Below, piece by piece: positions 15,001 to 23,580 of a DNA stretch of 64,000 bases. Below the pieces are notes generated by a model. That model was not told the DNA's origin. It made no database searches and was given only the letters and a program-made list of their open reading frames with translations. Both the position numbers and the translations under genes were made by a program. Numbering within the stretch: the stretch's first letter is position 1; each line of letters opens with the position of its first letter. Source of the DNA: Progne subis subis (Eukaryota; Chordata; Aves; Passeriformes; Hirundinidae); contig JAKJHU010000083.1 in NCBI GenBank assembly GCA_022316685.1, positions 2,666,001-2,730,000 of the forward strand, written 5' to 3'.

Positions 15001-17868
15001 GGAAAGCAGCATATCCATGGTGCTGGGGAGAGCAGAGAGACTCCAGCACCCACCAGACAGATCCTGAACACATGTCCTTTGCAGGGGGAGAGAGGCCCCC
15101 CTGGACAGTCAATGCCAGGTGCACGTGGTGTGCCTGGCATCCCCGGTGAGAGAGGAGAGCAGGTAAGTGTGCAGGTGCCTGGCCCTACCTGGATGAGCTC
15201 CAGCCAGGGCTAGCTTCTCACCTCCTTTCTGCTGTCCCCAGGGCAGTCCTGGCACCCATGGGCTCCGTGGGGAGAAGGGGGAGCCAGGCATGACGGTAAG
15301 GAGCCGGAAGGGAGCCAGCACAGGCTTGTGGTACTCTGGTCACTGGGCTGGGAAGGCATGCTGGATCTGTAACACTGCCACTGATACAGAGCCTGCTCTC
15401 ATCTCTGGGCTCTGCTAGACCCTGGAAAAGGGTTTTTCCTCCTCTTTAATTGCACTATCCCCTATTGCTACCTTTGCCCCTTTGTGTGCCTGGCAGGAGG
15501 AGGAGATCCGTGGCTTTGTCAGGCAGGAGATGAGCCAACACTGTGGTGAGCATCCCCCACCTGCTGTCCTGGGGTTGGGAGTCTGGACCTGCTGCCCCTG
15601 ACCTCCACCCCATCTCTCCCACAGGCTGTGGTGGCGACTTTCCACGCTACCAGGATTCACGTGATCACTCAGGTTGCAGCTCTTCTTTCCTATCCCCCTG
15701 CCCCATATGTGTGGCACCAAAGGGGCCCTGGCACCTAGGTGTGCCACTGGTTTTGGGGAGCTGGAGGTGGCTGGCACCCTCCACGACCCCTTCAGTCAGG
15801 GTAGGACCCTGCACAGGGAGAAAGGATGGTGTGTGGCAGAAGTGATGGTACAACAGGGATCCTCAGGGGCAGCTGGCTCGGGGCGGTGCCAATGGGGTCT
15901 GGGTGCTGCAAGGGTCTGTCTAGCTGAAGGGATCACAGGAACTGCACCCCATCTGTTCTTGGATGTCAGAACTGGGGCAGGGATCTTGCAGGGATTAGCA
16001 GTGCTGGAGGAAAGGTTAGGCTGGAGGAGTGGGATTGGAGGGATGGAGGCAAGGGGTGAGCTGGGATGAGGTGGGTACTTTCTCTCCAAGGAGGCTGGGG
16101 CACTCAGGCCAGGAGCAGCTTCCACTCTGCCCAGGGAGTTGGAAGAATCGTCCGCCAGGAGAGAGAGCATGACCAAACAGGTGATGGAGAGTCTCGAAGA
16201 CCTGTGAGATCTGGTGACATGGGCATGTGTGCCTCCCTGTGCCCTCCCATGTCCCTATCCTGCTGGACTCCAAGTGGGTGCTGTCTCTCTGGGCTTCCCC
16301 AGCCCGTCCCTACTCTAGAAGTCCCCATGGCAGCCCTGGTCTGTGGTGCAGAGAGAGGAGCGGGTATCTCCAGGTCCACCATCCCTGTCCATGTACCCCA
16401 TCAAGCTGTAACAGGGTTGGGACAGTGCTGGACTGGCCCAAAAAGGGGCGCTTTTCCCTTGGGAAATAAGGGGAAAGTACCCCAGACTCCTTTGTCTCTT
16501 CCCTGATGCCTGTGTCCCCTTGATAGGGTCCTTCTCCCCTCAGCCATTCCCTCCGGGCAGCACTCACATAGTCCCTGTGCTCAAGTTGTCACACACTGAG
16601 GAGGATGAGGGTGTGTCATCCCTGTGCTTTTAGTACTTGCTTCCCTTTTTCTGTGCTCCATGTGTGTAGTGAGGACTGCTTATGCGTGGTGCTTTTACCA
16701 GGCCAGGACAGGCAGATCATGCTCAACAATGATGACCTGGGGTTTGACAGCATGGATGGAGAGGAGGAGGACTATGATGCAGTCCCAGAGGTGGACAGCC
16801 TGGAGCAGCCCACAGTGGATGGTGAGCTTCCCTGCACTCACCTGGCACTGAGAACTAAGCTACTGGGGAAAACCATGGAGGTGCCCCAGTTTTTGCTGGG
16901 GTGATGTCTTCACAACCAGCCGGGCAGTGGTCCCTGTGCCATCTGTCTGGGGGGATTTGGAATTTCCTGCCCCTCTCACTGGTATTTGGGAGGGTTGCAC
17001 CTTCTCTATCACTCTGCTGCCCACACCATGCAGCTTGTGCTCTATCGCCCTCACTGAATCCATCACCAGCAGTGATGGGTGGTGTGCTGGGCTGGTGGGA
17101 CCTGCTGCCCTGGCAGGTTTCCTGGGCTCTGGTCATGAGCCACAAGATGGATCCCAAAGGCCCCAGGAGATCAGGGAAGCCCTGGTGGCAGCAGCCTTTG
17201 GAGAGTTCCTCTATAACCCTTTCAAGGGGTGCTGTGGCCATCATGTCCCCACGCCACCTACCTCCCAACTCTTCGCTGGGAGCTGTCCTGGGAGACAGCT
17301 TGCCCAGAGTGGTGTCTCCTGCCCTCAACTCCAGTGCCTGGGCAGAACACAGAGATGTCTCCTCCAGCCAAACCCTTCTCATGGCTCAGCCTTCCCCTTC
17401 TGGGGTTTCCCGTCCTCTGCCAAGTGGGTCTGGCAACCTCCATCACCAGTGTATTGCAGCCCCTGCCTGCCCTCACCAGCAGCGTTTGCCCCACAGCTGA
17501 GCCCTGCAGGCTGCCGCTGGATGAGGGGGACTGCCAGCGCTACACCCTGCGGTGGTACTACAACCAAAGAGTCACCGAGTGCCGGCCCTTTGTCTATAGT
17601 GGTTGCCAGGGCAACCTCAACCGATTCGACAGCAAGGAGGAGTGTGAGCTGCACTGTAGGCGTCACACAGGGGCAGGTAGGCAGAACTTGGCACAGCTAC
17701 TGGCACTAGCAGGTCCAGCAGCATCTCCACCTTGTGCCATAGGCTCAGCAATGCAGAGCTGGGGGGACAGTGCTGGTCCCCTACCTCAGCTCTGACAGCT
17801 CCTTGCTTCTCTCCACAGATTCCCATGGCAGTGCCGGCAGCAAGGTGGGAGGGCACCCAAAGATGTAG
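1..17868 (+). CDS. COL7A1: Collagen type VII alpha 1 chain, 3' part (about 80 exons, 5' end outside window)
   Basis: Collagen VII forms the anchoring fibrils that tie epithelial basement membrane to the underlying stroma. The window enters inside the triple helix; the first exon ends at 50 (donor GTAAGA). Roughly 80 short exons follow, nearly all beginning with a Gly codon after AG and ending before GTGAGT/GTAAGT-like donors, with lengths such as 36, 45, 60, 72 and 81 nt (examples: 173-232, 382-417, 6385-6420, 6596-6727). The frame carries Gly-X-Y triplets with several short interruptions, a 39-residue hinge near 6265-6680, and the helix end near 15294. The NC2 exons are 15497-15545, 15625-15672, 16091-16180, 16702-16821, 17497-17676 (Kunitz) and 17819-17868 (stop TAG at 17866). 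Human COL7A1 is also a compact gene of 118 exons with hinge and terminal Kunitz domain. COL28A1 and COL6A3 also carry Kunitz domains, but the hinge, exon style and neighbouring UCN2 favour COL7A1. Individual exon borders are approximate. Confidence 0.95.
6251..6690 (+). other. COL7A1: COL7A1 hinge: 39-residue break in the triple helix
   Basis: The Gly-X-Y pattern stops at the end of the exon finishing near 6266 (last residue Val) and resumes in the exon 6596-6727 at the Gly following ERLR. Between them lie exon 6385-6420 (12 codons, [12 protein letters not shown]) and the first 26 codons of 6596-6727 (starting [13 protein letters not shown]). Counting the terminal Val this gives 39 non-collagenous residues, the length known for the human collagen VII hinge. 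The hinge gives flexibility and is the known protease-sensitive point of the molecule. The donor after 6420 (GTATAT) is weak compared with its neighbours. Confidence 0.85.
15497..17868 (+). other. COL7A1: COL7A1 NC2 domain with Kunitz/BPTI module
   Basis: After the last Gly-X-Y exon (about 15241-15294) come six non-collagenous exons. Exon 15497-15545 encodes [16 protein letters not shown] and the next begins GCGG; these closely spaced cysteines match the disulfides that staple antiparallel collagen VII dimers. Exon 16702-16821 is acidic ([14 protein letters not shown]), the region where BMP1-type proteinases cleave NC2 in mammals. Exon 17497-17676 encodes a full Kunitz fold: [12 protein letters not shown], then FVYSGC, then [13 protein letters not shown], giving the six Cys. 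The residue after the second Cys (P1) is Gln instead of Lys/Arg, so trypsin inhibition is not expected. The final exon 17819-17868 adds 16 residues and the stop. Exon 16091-16180 uses an acceptor (TCTCCAAG) chosen because it alone keeps the frame open. Confidence 0.88.
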
Positions 17869-18400
17869 GTGCAGGCAGTGTATTGGCAGGCAGGGCTGCC
17901 TGGAAGTAGGGCCCAGCTGCCGCCCTGGCCGGGGCTGGGTTGCCCATGGTGGCAGTGCCCATGTACCCACTAGCCCCAGCAGGAACCTGGTGCTATTTCT
18001 AACCTGTCTTTATGCTGCTCATGGGTTTTCATTTCATATCAATATATTGTCATTAAGGTGAAATTTATATCACATGGGAAACTGCCTACCACCAAGGCTC
18101 TGAAACCCCCTTTCCCACTGGGCTGTTCTGAGTTTGATTTTTAAATTATTTGTTGCCAACAGGATGGTTCTTAGCCCTATTCCCTCTCTCTGGAAGCAGA
18201 GCTGGCACTTGGCACAGTTGGGCTCCCTACCATCTCATAATACCCTTGTACCCTTTCCTGCCCCACACAGACCCCCAAACACCTTCTCTTGCTCCCCACT
18301 CTCTGCTGGGAGAGCTGCCCACATCCTTGTGCCTCCCTGCACAACGTCTGTCACCCCCACCCTGCAATGAGCTTCATCTGAATAAATTTCACCTTAACCT
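17869..18400 (+). terminator. COL7A1: COL7A1 3' UTR and polyadenylation signal
   Basis: The TAG stop at 17866-17868 is followed by about 510 bases of non-coding sequence ending in a canonical AATAAA at 18381-18386. A second, weaker ATTAAA lies at 18814-18819 and could serve as a distal site. No coding signal was seen between them. Confidence 0.7.
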
Positions 18401-19950
18401 CAACTACGGCCCAGTTCCCCTTTTGTGGCTGCTATAGTTTGGCAATGACCTGTGGGGAGACTGGAGGCTTTTGCCATGTGCTACCCTCTAGGTCACATGC
18501 CTGCCAGCAGCACACGTCTTTAATCCGGGGGATGTCACCTGCATCCCCAGCCTGTCAGGGAAACCCTGAGGATGGTGCTATGTTAGAAGAGGTTCCTGCT
18601 TGCCCATGCTTCTCTCAAAGGCTTTTTGAAAGTGAGGTTGGCTGCCAGGGTCACAGCCCCTGCTTGCCCCCATCCCCAAGGCTGAGTAGAGACATGCCCT
18701 TCACTGCCCCAGAGCCCCAGGTGCAGCTGGGTGAGCTTTGTGGCCCCCAAACTTACTGCTGTTCTCTCTGTATATCTATATACACCAAAAGTATATGTGT
18801 ACCAATGCAGTGTATTAAAGCTGTGCTCACATGGAGATGTCCTACTTCTTGGCACATTGCTGGAGATGTCTGTGAGTTTGGGGACAGCTCTTGACTCAGA
18901 CATGCTCCCTGCCCACCCCAGCTGGGCTGCCCTTTCCAGCTGCCCACTGCTGGAAGTGCTGGCTGGGGTTCCTCACCCCTTCCATGGAGCCCAGTGCCCC
19001 ATCCCTGTGCCCAGCACGTGCCCAGCTGATGCAAGCCAGGCCATGACCCCCTGCCATGCCCTGACGTGTCAACACATGATTCTGTGGTGCTGCATGATGT
19101 ACTATGTGAATCAGTGCTGTCAGCCAATTTTGGCTCCTGGGTGTGAGTTCCTGGCTGTCCCTGGGAGAAGGAACAGAGTTGGCATTATTTCCATTCCCTG
19201 CCATCCTGGGGAGGCAGGGACACAGTCCCCTGGTGACTCAGTCACCCACTGATCAGACTACAGAGGTGGGCAGACCCCCAGTGGTCTGGACCCTGGGCAC
19301 CCTGACTCCTGGCCCTGGCCAGCCTGTGGGGCTGAGCACCTACAACTCACCTCATGCAGGTGCCCAAGAGCCTTGGGATGTTCCCACAGTCCCTAAGGGG
19401 GGAATTTTGAAGCAAAATCCTTACATACAAGGCTCCTTATATATGGGGCTCCCACAGCAATGCCTACAGACTACTACCCACCTTGGGCAGCTGGCAGAGG
19501 GGCCAGGCTGGACTGATACAGGTGCCTGCAAACCAGTGGTGTCCCAGCTGGAATGCATTAAGGTGAACTGCAAGCCACTGGTGTCCTGCAAACCAGTGAC
19601 CAAAGCAGCGCTTGGGTTTGGCACAGCAGTGAGGTGACATGTCTCTAGATATGTCCTCCTTGTGGCCAGAGAGTCTGTCAGGATACAGTTCCAAACTGTT
19701 ACCGAGAGCTGTCTGGGGGCCTTTTGAGGCACAATGCCTAGAGGGCTGCCCATCATCCCTGGCTGGCAGCAATATGCATGTTCTCTCCCTTCCTTAAGTG
19801 ATTACCAAGCCTGACAGGAGCAGGGAAGCCTAATTAGAGAAAAAACATGCAAGTAAAACATGAAACAATTACAACTGAGCTGTCCCAGGTTCCCAGAATC
19901 CCCTCCAAATGCAGCTGGTGGAGCTGCAAGGGGGCACACACCCACCTCAT
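18401..19950. other. Intergenic, COL7A1 to UCN2
   Basis: No exon, RNA gene or mobile element was recognised in this 1.5-kb stretch. It is moderately GC-rich and holds a small triplicated motif at 19527-19600, listed separately. Short open frames here show no family resemblance. Confidence 0.6.
19527..19600. repeat. Three imperfect copies of an ~18-bp motif
   Basis: The motif TGCAAACCAGTGGTGTCC starts at 19527, recurs with two changes at 19569 and begins a third time at 19587, where it diverges after 12 bases. It looks like a small local duplication. No function is suggested. Confidence 0.6.
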
Positions 19951-19957
19951 CCCGGGA

Positions 19958-20182
19958 TGACCTCATCTGCTGTTAGGCAAAATGTATTAAAAACATTTCC
20001 ACACACCACACCCCCCCATCCCCTTCCCCCCATCACCATCACCCCCTCTGCAGGTCAGAGGTGGAGCTGGGACAGGATAAGAGCCAGGGCTTGGCAGGGA
20101 GCAGAGCAAATCCCCAGCTTGTGGTCCCTGCACCCTGGGAGCACTACCAGAAAATCGAGGAGATGAGGAACTGCTGCAGATG
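19958..20182 (+). promoter_or_regulatory. UCN2: Candidate UCN2 promoter and non-coding exon 1
   Basis: A CRE-like element TGACCTCA (one mismatch from TGACGTCA) lies at 19958-19965 and an AT-rich TATA-like GTATTAAAAA at 19984-19993. About 190 bases further on, CAGATG followed by GTGAGA near 20176-20182 could be the splice donor of a 5'-UTR exon, joining the acceptor at 21113. Cyclic-AMP control through a CRE is known for urocortin and CRH genes. The start site and donor are inferred from motif position only. Confidence 0.4.
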
Positions 20183-21125
20183 GTGAGACTGTGCCCTCAG
20201 TGGTACTTTTCAGGGGCTTTTAGCTGGGAAATAGTTTGCAGAGGGTTAGATGCTTTTCATTCCTCACTTTGCAGCAAGTTAACCACTCTGGCTGCCTACT
20301 CTGGTATTTTCCAAAGGATTTCACCCTGCTGGGTGGCTGATTTTGGGGAGAAGATTTGTGCAGCAGTGTCCCTGCACCTGCTCTGTCCCCCACCCTACAT
20401 CCCAGCACACTGACCTCCATCCTGTAGCACAGCATCCTGCAATCCCTGGGGCCCTCCCTGTGACCAGGGTGAGGGATGGGTGGAGAAAGTTGCTAAGGCT
20501 TGACACAACTCATGACATGTGGCTGGTCTCCTACCCTTGTCACCCCCTGCAATCAATATGCTGTGTATTTTAGTCCAAGTGGCTTGTGTCCCTCCTTGGT
20601 GGATGGCTTTTGCCCCAAAGAGCCCAGCAACACAATGGGGAATAGCATCTGACAGGGAAGATGTGGGAGAAAGAAAGCCCCACAGCCCACCCAGCCCTGA
20701 AACCCAGGCATTTCCCTGGCCAAAGGCCAGGAATGGGTTGGGGAGCAGCCACAGTACCCTGGTAGACATCCTCCTGAGCAGGATTGTCTCCTTCCCTGGG
20801 TGACAAAGGGCTAAAGGGTGTGAAATTGAGGGCACAGCTAGCATATGGCCAGAGGCTGTGTGAAAGGACAAGGACACCCAGGGGATTTGCTTTCCATGTC
20901 CCCTTCAGCCTCCCTAAAACTCCCCACCTTGTTCAAGAGGGTTAAAATCATGGTGGAATAATGAAGGGTTCCTGAAAGGAGGGTGAAACCCCACCAGCTG
21001 GTGCAGGGAGTGGAGGTGATGCCCTGGTGCAGATGTGTCCTGCCTGAGGGGCTATGAGGCCATGACAGGGTGATGGGGGGTGATGCTCAGCGCCAGCCAC
21101 GTGCTCCCCACAGGCACTCCCGGCC

Positions 21126-21575
21126 ATGCTGCGAGGCAGGATGCTGCTCACCTTCCTGTTGGTCCGTGAGGCACCAACAAGAGCCTGGAAGGGACCATGC
21201 CATGAGTGGCTCCTGCCAGCTCCCCCAGCTGTGGATGGAGGGAAGCTGATGAGGCAGGAAACCACCAGCGATAACAAGATGCTGCCACGCCTCTCCAAAA
21301 TGAGGAGGGCTGACAATGGCTCTGGGGCACGGTCTCATCTGGACAAAGCCATCCTGCCACTGCTAGAGGGATCAGAAAGACAAGCACTGCTATGGCCGAT
21401 GAGCACAACCACCAAGAGAGCTGCTCCCAGGAAAAAGGGGAGGAAGGTGTCCCTGTCTCTCAAGATCCACACTCACTTACTGAAAATCCTACTCGACCCG
21501 GCCAGAGAGAAGGAACTGCAGGCCAAGGCAGCTGCCAATTCCAAGCTGATGTTCTGCATCAGGTGCAGGAGATAA
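21126..21575 (+). CDS. UCN2: Urocortin-2-like preprohormone (CRF family)
   Basis: This 149-residue frame sits in one exon just after an acceptor (CCCCACAG, exon from 21114), matching CRF-family genes where the whole precursor lies in exon 2. Urocortin 2 is a secreted peptide ligand of the CRF type 2 receptor. Residues 1-14 form a short, weak signal-like segment (MLRGRMLLTFLLVR). Basic sites (TTKR near 98, PRKKGRK at 101-107) precede the predicted peptide at about 108-149. This keeps LSL at 110-112, LLKILL at 118-123, AREKEL, AAANSKLM, and a Cys close to the C-terminus as in UCN2; there is no Gly-Lys/Arg amidation signal, unlike UCN3 or CRH. The usual SLDVP core reads SLKIH. Position immediately downstream of COL7A1 on the same strand matches the mammalian UCN2 locus. 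Recent decay or a wrong start cannot be excluded, but the frame is intact. Confidence 0.78.
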   Translation: MLRGRMLLTFLLVREAPTRAWKGPCHEWLLPAPPAVDGGKLMRQETTSDNKMLPRLSKMRRADNGSGARSHLDKAILPLLEGSERQALLWPMSTTTKRAAPRKKGRKVSLSLKIHTHLLKILLDPAREKELQAKAAANSKLMFCIRCRR

Positions 21576-22860
21576 ACTGTCCTGGCTGGGATATAGCAGG
21601 GCTGGAGAGGGCAGCGGGACTGCCTAGGGCACAGGAAGAAGAAAGCATGGAGTAGCATCGGTGTGTCTGCAAGGAACTGTGGACATGGCACCTCATTTAC
21701 CCTGTTCCCAGTGCTCATGGCACAAGCAGAAGCCATGGGAGGATTTGGTTTAATAACTATCACCTCAGCACCACTGGAGAAGATACAGCTGTGTTTACCT
21801 CAGCCTGTGCATCAGCACAGCTGGTCCCAGCCCCAAGCACTACAGGGATTTCTATGCTTGGCTTTGCTCCCTGCTCATCCACCACCAAGATGTCTCCAAA
21901 GAGGCTGCATCCAGCCAAGCAGATTTTCCTGGGTGCTTCTTCTCTCTGAGTGACTGAAGCACACAAAATCCTCCACAAAGCTTGACCAAGCCTCAAAGCC
22001 AGAGTTTTGAGTGAGTGCGCACAATGAAATGTGGCATCAAATACAACTTGTGCTTTTTACCTGTTCTGTACCCCTTTACACTCCCATTTTGCGTTCCCTT
22101 TCCCCAGAGATGCTGTGAGGGCATGTGCTTGGCCAGGACCAGCACGAGAGGTCATTAAATTCCAAATGAGGGGTGTCAGACCTTGCACCAACAGTGGAGC
22201 CAGCCCCTGGCCCAGAGAGCCCACAGCAGCTCTGGGCCAACAGGGAAATCGTGTTGTGCCACTGGAGCTGCCGCTTTCAGCATAGCTGGGAGATAAGAGC
22301 AGTGCAGAGCAGAGTTTGGCCACCCTGTGCAAAGTACAGGGTGGTGCAAGTAAAGCAGAGGCCAGGGAGGCCTGCAGGAGGGCCGCTGCATCTGGTGGGG
22401 GACATGGCCATGCTCTTTGAAGAGTACCTGCTGCAGGGTGAGTGAGCCCTTTCACTGTGGAACGGGCACTGGCCTTGGGAAAGGGGCAGAAGCAACTGGA
22501 GTGACCGTGCATTCCATGGGAGGGACAGATTTCAGGAAGGAATGTGACAGCAGATGGTGGGTTGGGGTGAGGTGGGAAGGTGGGTAAAAGGTCCTTTTAC
22601 ATCCCTGCCTGACCTGAGGCTCAGGTGATGCCCAGGTAGTGCCTGGCCCCTTGAGATACCCCCCTGCACCTAGTGGGTGTGTGCTGTGGGGCTGAGCCTG
22701 GAGTTTGTGGTCCAGGGTAGAGACAGGGTGCCAGTAGTAGTGGGGGACAGGGGTCATAGGAAGACCTGCCAGTGCTGGTGCATTTGAGTGGGACACCCCA
22801 GGGCAGGCCGCCTAAGTGACAACTGTCAATCCCTCAGAAGGAGGTTCTCCCCTGTCACCC
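21576..22860. other. Intergenic, UCN2 to COPG1 CpG island
   Basis: No gene was recognised. A non-consensus ATTAAA at 22154-22159 is the nearest plausible poly(A) signal downstream of UCN2; no AATAAA was noticed closer. GC content rises towards the COPG1 promoter. Confidence 0.5.
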
Positions 22861-22899
22861 CCTCAGGATGCGGAGCCTGTCAGGATCTCCTCCTTTCCA

Positions 22900-23580
22900 T
22901 GTCCTGCCCCAGTGTCTCATCTGTCCTCCCCGAGTCCCAGTGTGCCCCCATGCTTCAGCCCCCTCTGCCCCTAGTGTCCCCTTATCTCCCCAGGGCTCTT
23001 CCCCTGCACAACTCAGGGATCCCAGTGCCACCCCATATCACCAGTGTTTCCTCTGGTACCAGCGCCTCCTACCCCAGGCCCTTTGCTCTCCCCAGCCCCA
23101 GTGTACCGAGTGTTCCAATGTCCTCTCCAGTCCCTGTGTCCCCAGGGCTGCCCCTGCCCCAGAGTTTCTCCAGTGCCGACTCCAACCTCAGACCCCCGGC
23201 CAGCCCCGCTCCCGCCCCTCCGCCAATCAGACCGCGCCATTGCCGATTTGCTCCGCTCCCTCCCTGTCAGTCACGGCTCCGCGCCGCGCCCCGGACACGT
23301 CCGGGATTGGCTCCGCGCCTGCGCCGTGCGGCGGCTGCAGTGACAGGCTGGCAGGAAAGGGCGGGGGCCGGAAGGGGCGGGGGTGGTGCTGGGACCGGGA
23401 CCGGGACCCGGACCGGGACTGGGACTGGGACTGGGACTCAGACCCGGATTGGAACCGGGATCTAGGCTGGGTCTGCCACTGCCACGGGACGGGAGGGCTG
23501 CAGCGACGGGCCGCTCGGTAGCACCATGCTGAAGAAGTTCGACAAGAAGGACGAAGAGTCGGGTGAGGGGAGGCCGGGGG
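22900..23580 (+). promoter_or_regulatory. COPG1: COPG1 CpG-island promoter
   Basis: CpG density rises sharply from about 23150. A CCAAT box lies at 23223-23227, an inverted one (ATTGG) at 23306-23310, and two GC boxes (GGGCGGGGG, GGGGCGGGGG) in 23360-23385. There is no TATA box, as is usual for a broadly expressed gene. Transcription probably starts between 23310 and 23450. Confidence 0.75.
23391..23440. repeat. GGGACC/GGGACT hexamer tandem repeat
   Basis: About eight tandem hexamers of the form GGGACY, with one shifted copy, lie 85-135 bases before the COPG1 start codon. They are probably within the 5' UTR or core promoter and could be length-variable. Confidence 0.8.

Noticed and set aside
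16125..16180. Alternative acceptors (ACTCAG, TGCCCAG) for the fourth-last COL7A1 exon
   Set aside because: Both put the exon out of frame with the phase-1 donor of the previous exon and lead to an in-frame TGA; TCTCCAAG at 16090 keeps the frame.
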